Below are positions 54,353 through 60,987 of a stretch of 64,000 nt of DNA, piece by piece. Position 1 is the first letter of the stretch. Each line of letters opens with the position of its first letter. The position numbers and the translations under genes are program-made. This DNA comes from a bacterium. Its GTDB lineage: Bacteria > 4484-113 > JAFGCY01. The notes beneath the pieces are model-generated. The model was not told the origin of the DNA, made no database searches, and saw nothing but the letters and a program-made list of their open reading frames with translations. The stretch spans positions 62,001 through 126,000 of the forward strand of contig JADZFO010000015.1 of the NCBI GenBank assembly GCA_020849855.1. The letters run 5' to 3'.

Positions 54353-54598
54353 TCAAAAGGACGAGGGGGTTGCGAGGCCCCCTCGTCTGATTCTGCAGCC
54401 CATACGAGGCGCCAACATCTTCGTCGGTGCGCCGGCCTTAGCCAGCATCTTTGTCGGAGCGCCAGCTTTAGCTGGCATCTTTGTCGGAGCGCCAGCTTTA
54501 GCTGGCATCTTCGTCGGAGCGCCAGCTTTAGCCGGCATCTATGTCGGAGCGCCAGCTTTAGCTGGCATCTTCGTCGGAGCGCCAGCTTTAGCTGGCAT
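54353..54598 (-). pseudogene. Possible interrupted repeat-peptide gene on the minus strand
   Basis: On the minus strand an ATG at 54598 lies 5 bases after GGGAG and opens a frame reading repeats of the 10 residues MPAKAGAPTK. After 19 residues a TAG (54541-54539) replaces the expected AAG Lys codon, followed at once by ATG; the frame then continues for 61 residues to a TGA at 54353 just inside a terminator hairpin. Most differences between units are silent in this frame (CCA/CCG, ACG/ACA, AAA/AAG, GCT/GCC/GCA), which suggests past selection on the peptide. It could equally be two tiny genes or a non-coding repeat. If it was coding, the product was a basic Lys/Ala/Pro peptide of 81 residues. 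Confidence 0.35.
54360..54387 (-). terminator. Hairpin terminator for minus-strand transcription of the repeat
   Basis: A perfect 10-bp stem (GACGAGGGGG / CCCCCTCGTC) with an 8-base loop is followed on the minus strand by CTTTTGATT. It lies just past the repeat array on its minus-strand 3' side. Confidence 0.65.
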
Positions 54599-54600
54599 TT
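54421..54600. repeat. Six tandem 30-bp repeats, each with a hairpin
   Basis: Six contiguous units of exactly 30 bp begin at 54421, 54451, 54481, 54511, 54541 and 54571; a degenerate 20-bp remnant precedes them. Units 2 and 3 are identical, the others differ at 1 to about 6 positions. Each unit contains GCCAGC-TTTA-GCTGGC, a 6-bp stem with 4-base loop. In units 1 and 4, where one arm changes, the pairing survives on the minus strand as G-U but becomes A-C on the plus strand. There are no spacers, so this is not CRISPR. Confidence 0.92.
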
Positions 54601-54669
54601 CTTCTCCCTGGGCGCCAAACATGTTCGGCACGTCCCATTCAGCACACATGCCTTTCTCTGCCTTTATCC

Positions 54670-54698
54670 TTGACAAGCAGTCACTCCTGCTGTATAGT
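54670..54698 (+). promoter_or_regulatory. Sigma-70 promoter for the gene at 54732
   Basis: TTGACA (54670-54675) and TATAGT (54693-54698) are spaced by 17 bases. The ATG lies 34 bases after the -10 box, behind AAGGAG. Confidence 0.75.
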
Positions 54699-54731
54699 AT
54701 TATCGATACACTACTACACAAGGAGCTACTG

Positions 54732-55487
54732 ATGTCTGCTCAAACCCATAGCCCCCGCCTGCAAAGCTCGCTGGCCGACCCCAGTACCGCCATCCTCCTG
54801 TGGTGCTTCGCGGTGCATGGCAAGCTAAACCGCGAGCTGATGGCCCTGCTGGGCCTGCGCGACGTGGACAAGGAGCTCATTGAGGCCGCCTACGACCAGG
54901 AACTGGCCGTCCTGCGCGGTCTGCACCGCAGGGAAGCGCTCTTCGACATCGAGGACATCAAGACCCTGCTGCTCAACCAGATCGGCGGAAGGGCTGTCAG
55001 CAGCTTTCTTGGCAAGGAAGATGGCCGAGCTAACGCGCTCAGCTCAGTGTTGCGCTCGGTGAAGCACCTGCCCATGTGGATCCGCGACCCCGAGCTTGAC
55101 CGCCTGGAGAAGGAGGCCCGGCGGGAAGAAGCCCTCGCCCGGCTTGAAAAGGCCCAGTTCCAGCGTGAAGATCAGCGGGCCCGCCGGCAGCTGCAAAGCT
55201 CCGTCGCGCCGCCCGCCGAGCAAAAGCCGGTGCAGGCAGAAGCGCTGCCCGCCGCGTCCCTTCCGCCGCAGGCCGGCGCTAAGCTCGATGGCGGCCCTGA
55301 GCCCCTGCCGGAGCAGTCTGCGCCGGCTCACAGCACGACTGACACTCCTGCTCCGGCCACAGGAGAATTCGCAGTTTCTGCTGAAAAAGCGGCCCCCAAG
55401 GTTAAAAGATCGCGGCTCAGGGCCGATGCGGCCCGGGCCGCGCCGGGCCGCAAGCAGACAGCTGCCGCCCGGCGCCGGGCTTCCTAG
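54732..55487 (+). CDS. Unrecognised protein with helical core and basic Ala/Arg tail
   Basis: The ATG at 54732 follows AAGGAG by 7 bases and a strong promoter; the frame extends further upstream but only into the promoter. The 251-residue protein has a helical N-terminal domain (about 15-130) with conserved-looking DVDKELIEAAYDQELAVLRGLHRRE, a charged coiled-coil-like stretch (about 130-160), a Pro/Ala/Gln linker, and a tail rich in Lys, Arg and Ala (KVKRSRLRADAARAA, PGRKQTAAARRRAS). The tail could bind nucleic acid. I do not recognise the family. It ends 17 bases from the converging aconitase gene. Confidence 0.65.
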   Translation: MSAQTHSPRLQSSLADPSTAILLWCFAVHGKLNRELMALLGLRDVDKELIEAAYDQELAVLRGLHRREALFDIEDIKTLLLNQIGGRAVSSFLGKEDGRANALSSVLRSVKHLPMWIRDPELDRLEKEARREEALARLEKAQFQREDQRARRQLQSSVAPPAEQKPVQAEALPAASLPPQAGAKLDGGPEPLPEQSAPAHSTTDTPAPATGEFAVSAEKAAPKVKRSRLRADAARAAPGRKQTAAARRRAS

Positions 55488-55504
55488 CCACGCTTCACCA
55501 GGAT

Positions 55505-57469
55505 CTAGAGCCGCTCCTTAATCCAGTTGATCAGGCCACCCTTCAGCAGCACCTCAACCTGGCGTTCGGACAGGTCATGCTGCACGGTCAGGGTCTCGCC
55601 TGTGCGCTGGTTGGTCACCTTGACCTGCTGGCCGGCGGCGATCTGAGCGCGGATCCCCTGGATATGCAGGATGTCACCCTGCTCGATCTTGTCGTAGTCC
55701 GCCTTGTCCACGAAGTTCAGCGGCAGGATGCCGAAGTTGACCAGGTTGGAGCGGTGGATGCGGGCAAAGCTCTTGGTCAGCACCACACGGCAGCCCAGGA
55801 AGCGCGGCGCAAGAGCCGCGTGCTCACGGCTGGAGCCCTGGCCATATGTCTCGCCGCCTACGATGATGTGGCCGCCCAGTTCACGCACGGCCACCGCGCG
55901 GTCATGGTAGCTCGGGTCCTCACGCTCGAAGCAGAACTGCGCGATCCGGGGAATGTTGGAACGGAAGGGCAGAGCGCGGGCGCCGGCCGGGCTGATGCTG
56001 TCGGTGCTGATCTTGTCGCCAAGCTTGATCATCACGGGAAGGCTGATCTCGTCCTCGATCGGCGTGATCGGCGGCAGGCTCATGATATTCGGGCCCTTGC
56101 GCAGCTCGATCTTCTCGGCTTCTTCCTGCGGCGGAGGGGCCACCAACATGGTTGTGTTGATGATCGGGTCGGCGGGCTCGGTGATGCGCGGGTATTCCAT
56201 CGCCGGGTGGCCGTTGGCCTTGCCCAGGTCACGTGGATCGGTGATCACGCCAGTCAGCGCACTGGCCGCGGCGGTCTCAGGGCTGACCAGGCAGACCAGG
56301 TCGTCCATCGTGCCTGAGCGTCCCGGGAAGTTGCGCGGCACGGTGCGCAGGCTGATCTCCTTGGTCGCCGGCGCCTGGCCCATACCGATGCAGCCGTTGC
56401 AGCCGGCCTGGTGGACGCGGCCGCCGGAGTGGATCAGGGGCATCATATAGCCATCGCGCACCAGGTTTTCCAGTACCTGCCGGCTGGCCGGGTTGACGTC
56501 AAAGCTGACCCGCGGGTGGATGGTCCTCCCGCGGACTATCTCGGCCGGGATGGCCAGGTCCTTGTAACCGGGATTGGCGCTGGAGCCAATGTAGCTCTGG
56601 TAAATCGGGGTGCCGGCCACCTCGCGGACATACTTCACGTTGTCCGGGCTGGAGGGCATCGCGATCAGCGGCTCCAGTGTGCTGAGGTCGATCTCGTCGT
56701 GGACGTCGTAGTCGCCTTCAGTATCGGGCAGCAGGTAGCTGAACTCGCTCTCGCGGCCCTGGCTCTTCATAAAGGCCTTGACCTCGTCATCAGCCGGGAA
56801 GACAGTGGTCGTCGCTCCAAGCTCGGCGCCCATGTTGGCGATGACGTGGCGGTCCATGGTGGACAGGCACTCCAGACCGGGGCCGTAATACTCGATGATC
56901 CTTCCGAGGCCGCCGGCCACTGTATAGCGGCGCAGCATCTCCAGGATCACGTCCTTGGCGCTGACCCAGTCGGGCAGCTTGCCGGTCAGCTTGACACCCC
57001 AGATCTGCGGCATCTTGAAAAAGAAGGGCTGGCCGGCGATGGCCAGGGCCACTTCAAGGCCGCCGGCGCCGATCGCCAGCTGTCCCAGGGCGCCTGCACC
57101 GGGGGTATGGCTGTCAGAGCCAAGCAGGGTCACACCGGGACGGCCGAAGCGCTCCATATGCACCGGGTGGCTGACGCCGTTACCGGGACGGCTGTACCAG
57201 ACGCCAAAACGCTGGCATGCGCTGTACAGGAAGAGGTGGTCGTCAGGGTTCTTGTTGTCTTCCTGAATCAGGTTGTGGTCGACATACTGGCAGGACAGCT
57301 CGGTCCTGGCGCGCTTGAGGCCCATGGCCTCCAGCTCGAGCATCACCATGGTGCCTGTCGCGTCCTGCGTCAGGGTCTGGTCGATGCGGATGCCGATCTC
57401 CTGGCCAATGACCATCTCGCCAGACACAAGGTGCGAGGCGATCAGCTTCTTGGCGACGTTCATGCCCAT
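55505..57469 (-). CDS. acnA: Aconitate hydratase (Aquifex-type)
   Basis: Aconitase interconverts citrate and isocitrate in the TCA cycle with a [4Fe-4S] cluster. The 654-residue protein has LGSDSHTPGAGALG, RTVPRNFPGRSG, and the swivel domain with TYGQGSSREHAAL and LTKSFARIHRSNLVNFGILPL. Two cluster cysteines are seen in HQAGCNGCIGMGQAP. In the place of the first ligand, usually IGSCTN, the sequence reads IGSSANPGY. I believe this is shared by the shorter Aquifex-type aconitases, but cannot check. The length fits that group rather than the 890-residue AcnA. Starts at 57469 and 57463 are both ATG. Confidence 0.9.
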   Translation of the reverse strand: MGMNVAKKLIASHLVSGEMVIGQEIGIRIDQTLTQDATGTMVMLELEAMGLKRARTELSCQYVDHNLIQEDNKNPDDHLFLYSACQRFGVWYSRPGNGVSHPVHMERFGRPGVTLLGSDSHTPGAGALGQLAIGAGGLEVALAIAGQPFFFKMPQIWGVKLTGKLPDWVSAKDVILEMLRRYTVAGGLGRIIEYYGPGLECLSTMDRHVIANMGAELGATTTVFPADDEVKAFMKSQGRESEFSYLLPDTEGDYDVHDEIDLSTLEPLIAMPSSPDNVKYVREVAGTPIYQSYIGSSANPGYKDLAIPAEIVRGRTIHPRVSFDVNPASRQVLENLVRDGYMMPLIHSGGRVHQAGCNGCIGMGQAPATKEISLRTVPRNFPGRSGTMDDLVCLVSPETAAASALTGVITDPRDLGKANGHPAMEYPRITEPADPIINTTMLVAPPPQEEAEKIELRKGPNIMSLPPITPIEDEISLPVMIKLGDKISTDSISPAGARALPFRSNIPRIAQFCFEREDPSYHDRAVAVRELGGHIIVGGETYGQGSSREHAALAPRFLGCRVVLTKSFARIHRSNLVNFGILPLNFVDKADYDKIEQGDILHIQGIRAQIAAGQQVKVTNQRTGETLTVQHDLSERQVEVLLKGGLINWIKERL

Positions 57470-57744
57470 AGCGCAACTCCCGGAGCACTGCAGGATGTGC
57501 GCGCCAGGCGGCGCGTGAAAGTGGAGATGCGCCGCACGGCGACTGGCTCAGTGCCGCGAAATAATACACCTTGTATCGGCTCAATATCCTCTGAGACAGA
57601 ATCTTAATTGCCCTGAGTGTTGTTCTGCAGGTTGATTCTGCCTTGTCTTGCCGCCCGCTGTGCCGTTTTTGCTGTGTCTTTTTGGCAAGATCAATGCCGT
57701 GGCCCTGCAGTAAATCCCAACACTACTGAGTATAAACTCCAATC

Positions 57745-58329
57745 ATGAGCAGCATAGAGTTTCTCGCCGACGAAAGGACCGCCCTGACCCCGCTGGCCGA
57801 CGCGCATGTGGAGACCATGACACGCTGGGTTAACAACCAGTCGGTCATTCGCTACCTTGGCGGGCCGCTGGGCATATCGGTCGATGAGGAACGCAAGTGG
57901 CTGGAGCGGATACGCGCGTCCCAGGACGATGTGATTTACGGCATTATGATCCGGGAGAGCGGGCAGCTCATCGGCACTGTGGCGCTGCACGGCGTGCGCG
58001 GTCTGGGCCGCCATGCTGAATACGGGATCTCCATTGGAGAGCCGGAACACTGGGGCAAGGGCTACGGCTTTGAGGCCTGCCGCCTGATGCTGGACTGGGG
58101 CTTTAACCGGCTGAACCTGCACTCGGTCTACCTGCGTGTCTTCGCCGACAACCAGCGCGGTGTGCGCAGCTACGAGAAAGCCGGGTTCAAGCACGCAGGG
58201 ATGCTGCGCCAGCACGCCTTCCGTGACGGCGTGTATCTGGACATGTACTACATGGACATCCTGCGCGAGGAGTTCAACAGCCAGTGGGCGGACTGGCGCG
58301 CACGGCAGGCGGAGCGCTATGCAGTGTAG
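57745..58329 (+). CDS. GNAT family N-acetyltransferase (RimJ/RimL-like)
   Basis: The 194-residue protein has the GNAT fold: IYGIMIRESGQLIGTVAL (strands 2-4), the acetyl-CoA loop EHWGKGYGFEACRLML and the C-terminal NQRGVRSYEKAGFKHAGMLRQHAF, typical of the RimJ/RimL group that acetylates ribosomal protein N-termini or small molecules. The real acceptor is unknown. A TATAAA box lies 13 bases before the start, without a clear -35. Confidence 0.88.
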   Translation: MSSIEFLADERTALTPLADAHVETMTRWVNNQSVIRYLGGPLGISVDEERKWLERIRASQDDVIYGIMIRESGQLIGTVALHGVRGLGRHAEYGISIGEPEHWGKGYGFEACRLMLDWGFNRLNLHSVYLRVFADNQRGVRSYEKAGFKHAGMLRQHAFRDGVYLDMYYMDILREEFNSQWADWRARQAERYAV

Positions 58330-58436
58330 GCTCGCAAAAGAAGAGATTTATTGATTAAGCCTTGAGAATTGCCTGAGCTGCGCTTGCAGCTTCAGACTTA
58401 GGCTGCTTGGAGTATGGCCCAATCGGGGGAACTACT

Positions 58437-60932
58437 GTGAGCAGCAATTTAGAAGATACGCCGAACGGCCCGAAAGAAGAGGGACAGAGCGCTGCCGACC
58501 AGGCCGCAATCGATCCTGAATCAACGGGCGACCCGCAGCCTGAGTCAAAGCAGCAAGGGAGCGCCGACTCAGCCCAGGCAGGGGCGGAGCAGCAGGACAA
58601 GCCTGAAACCGCAGCTCAGAAGAAGGAAGAAGACTGGCTGGATTGTGGGTCGGTGAAGGAGTCTGCTGAGTCCCCTGAGGACGGGGAGGGCAAAGGCAGG
58701 CGAGTCATTGCCGTTCTGCATGTCCACGGCATGGGCGAGCAGGCGCGCTACGGCACCATTGGAGCCGCCGCGGCGGAGATCCGCCAGGCGCTGTGCGCCA
58801 GTACCTATGCGCACCCCTGCTCAGTTAAAGGCTTTGTGCGCGGCCCGGATATCCATAACAACTATAGCTTCCCTGACAATAGCAGTGCAGCTGACTGTAA
58901 CTGCACCCAGGAGCAGTACGACAGCTTCTGCCAAGCCCCCGGCGCAAAGGCTGGTACACCAGGCGAAAAGGCTCAAGCTCAGGCTTTGCCAGTGGAACCG
59001 GCCGGCGCGCGGATCGAGTGGCTCGAAACCACCGAGCAACAAGCTGACACAATGCGCTTTTACAAGGTCGAAAATGTCATCTACAAGACCCAGGTCCTGA
59101 GTTTTGCTCCGAGTGACAAAACCGTCGGAGTACGGCCGCTCGAGATTCATGTGATGGAGACCTACTGGGCCCCCGAAGCCAGCGGCATGAACTTCTGGAG
59201 CACCTTTGCCTGGCTCCACAAGGCCTGGCTGGCTTTATTCCGGCTCTTTCCCCTGGTTGCACGCCACATTGATATCTCAGACGAGAACGGCGTCAAGACT
59301 CCGCGGAAGTTCAGCTGGGCGCGCGAGGGCACGAAGAGGATACTCAAGCTGCTGCTCACCATGTATGTGCTGATAATTTTGGCCACTTTCGCTATTGGTC
59401 ACGGCGTACTCAGCGCCAAACAACTGGTTGATGCCTATCAGAAGAAGGGCCTTTCGGCAGGGCAGATACGCTGTCTGCTGGAGCCGCCTGCTGACGCCAG
59501 TTACCCGCATCCCAATCTGCACGGCCCGGCCGCGGCCTTCTTCAGCATCCCGGTCTTCGTTCTGCTCCTCTGCAGTGTGCTGACCATCTCAAACCTGATC
59601 AACAGCCCAATGCCGCGCAAGGAAGACCAGCTCAAACTTGGTCTAGGGCCCAGTCCGCCGGCTACCTGGTTCATCTTCTGGGTCTTTGTTGTCGGCGACG
59701 CGCTGGCACATGTGTTCCTGTGGGGCTTCTGGATTAGCTATATCCCGAAGTTCTTCAACTTTCCACTGCTGCAGGACTTCTTTGTCCCGACTCTGGGGCT
59801 TCAGCTCAACTTTGGGATCAGCTTCATACTCATCAGCTTCCTGATCCACCTTGTGTTCATCATGAAGATGAAGAAGTGCGTCCTTACCGGGCAGAGCAGT
59901 TTTTATGTGTGCGGCATGATGCTGTTATTCCTCGGTGCCTGCGCAGCAGCGATTGCCACCTTTGCTGTTGGCCTGACCATCCCTGGCATCGCCCTTGGCA
60001 TTTACATCATGTTCTATGTTCTCGCCTGGCGCTGGTTCAACTACTGGCTGTCGCGCTGGTTCGGCGATGTTGCGATCTTCACCAACCAAGACGAGAACTC
60101 GCCCCTTTACTGCAAGCGCACGGCAATTCAGCGCTGCATGATGTTACAGCTAGACTACGTCTTCGGCACGCATGAGTTCCTCAAGGATTCAGACAAGTGG
60201 GAGCCTCAGGCCTGGCGGCCGGGAGGTGCCTATGACGAGGTCATCATTTACGGCCACAGCCTGGGCTGCATTGTGGCCTATAACTCAATCTGCGACTACT
60301 TCCGGCGTATCTTTGAGTCAGGCACCAAAGAGACACTTGCGCACGTTAAAGCGCGCTTCAAGGCATTCCTGACCACCGGATGCCATCTGGACATTGTTGA
60401 ATATCTGTTTGACCCTGGTTCGACGGATAACCGCTACTATGACCGTCTGCGGGTGTTCGGCCGCTATGCAGTGCCGGCCGGGTCAGACCCGGAGCCCCAG
60501 CCCCTGAGAGGTGTCATGTGGCTGAACATCTGGAACTGGTGGGATGTGTTCAGCAGCAAGCTCTTTCAGTACGGCTCAGTCATCAATGCCCGCGTGAGCG
60601 GGGACGTGCCCCTGGTTTGCCACAGCCACTATATGCAGATTGAGCGCGCCCGCGGGCTGCTAAAGCATGTTCTGCTCGCTCCCTGGGAGATGCCCAGGCC
60701 GCCCGCTTGTGTCGCTGCACCGCCGCCTGGACCAGCCATCGCCGCTGGCGCACTGCCACAGCCGCCGCTGACTCCGCCAGCGCCAGGCGCGCAGGGTCAG
60801 CAACCTCCTGCCGGCGAGCCACTGCTTGGGCTGGAGCAGGCCGGCGCGCAGCAGCGTGCCAGAGCCTGGGACAGTGGCTTCAGGTCTCCAGGCAAGCGCG
60901 AAAACAAATCATCCGGGCCGGTGCCCGGCTAA
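58437..60932 (+). CDS. Large membrane protein with lipase-like serine hydrolase motifs
   Basis: The GTG at 58437 follows GGGGGA by 6 bases; the frame opens 10 codons earlier without a better site. The 831-residue protein has an acidic Gln/Glu-rich N-terminus (1-85), then VIAVLHVHGMGEQARYG (89-105), the H-G-x-G-E oxyanion-type motif of alpha/beta hydrolases. The middle (about 300-540) contains about seven membrane helices. After them comes EVIIYGHSLGCIVAYNSI with the nucleophile S608. The C-terminus is Pro/Ala-rich. The membrane helices thus interrupt the hydrolase fold. I know no named family with this design; a lipid or polyester substrate at the membrane is a guess. Confidence 0.7.
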   Translation: MSSNLEDTPNGPKEEGQSAADQAAIDPESTGDPQPESKQQGSADSAQAGAEQQDKPETAAQKKEEDWLDCGSVKESAESPEDGEGKGRRVIAVLHVHGMGEQARYGTIGAAAAEIRQALCASTYAHPCSVKGFVRGPDIHNNYSFPDNSSAADCNCTQEQYDSFCQAPGAKAGTPGEKAQAQALPVEPAGARIEWLETTEQQADTMRFYKVENVIYKTQVLSFAPSDKTVGVRPLEIHVMETYWAPEASGMNFWSTFAWLHKAWLALFRLFPLVARHIDISDENGVKTPRKFSWAREGTKRILKLLLTMYVLIILATFAIGHGVLSAKQLVDAYQKKGLSAGQIRCLLEPPADASYPHPNLHGPAAAFFSIPVFVLLLCSVLTISNLINSPMPRKEDQLKLGLGPSPPATWFIFWVFVVGDALAHVFLWGFWISYIPKFFNFPLLQDFFVPTLGLQLNFGISFILISFLIHLVFIMKMKKCVLTGQSSFYVCGMMLLFLGACAAAIATFAVGLTIPGIALGIYIMFYVLAWRWFNYWLSRWFGDVAIFTNQDENSPLYCKRTAIQRCMMLQLDYVFGTHEFLKDSDKWEPQAWRPGGAYDEVIIYGHSLGCIVAYNSICDYFRRIFESGTKETLAHVKARFKAFLTTGCHLDIVEYLFDPGSTDNRYYDRLRVFGRYAVPAGSDPEPQPLRGVMWLNIWNWWDVFSSKLFQYGSVINARVSGDVPLVCHSHYMQIERARGLLKHVLLAPWEMPRPPACVAAPPPGPAIAAGALPQPPLTPPAPGAQGQQPPAGEPLLGLEQAGAQQRARAWDSGFRSPGKRENKSSGPVPG

Positions 60933-60987
60933 TATGAGGCCGACGAACCATCAGGAGAATAGTGACGGCCGCTCAGTCACCTGCCCG

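Larger units (their letters stand above)
54158..54731. other. Intergenic region with repeat array, hairpin and promoter
   Basis: This 574-base gap holds, in order, about 200 bases without recognisable features, a strong hairpin (54360-54387), six 30-bp repeats (54421-54600) and a sigma-70 promoter (54670-54698) for the next plus-strand gene. Confidence 0.6.

Noticed and set aside
54421..54600. CRISPR array
   Set aside because: The 30-bp units are directly contiguous with no unique spacers, and no cas gene is near.
54212..54673. 153-residue plus-strand frame across the repeat array
   Set aside because: It has no ribosome binding site, its Cys/Ser/His repeat is the complement of the Lys/Ala/Pro repeat, and unit differences are not silent in this frame.
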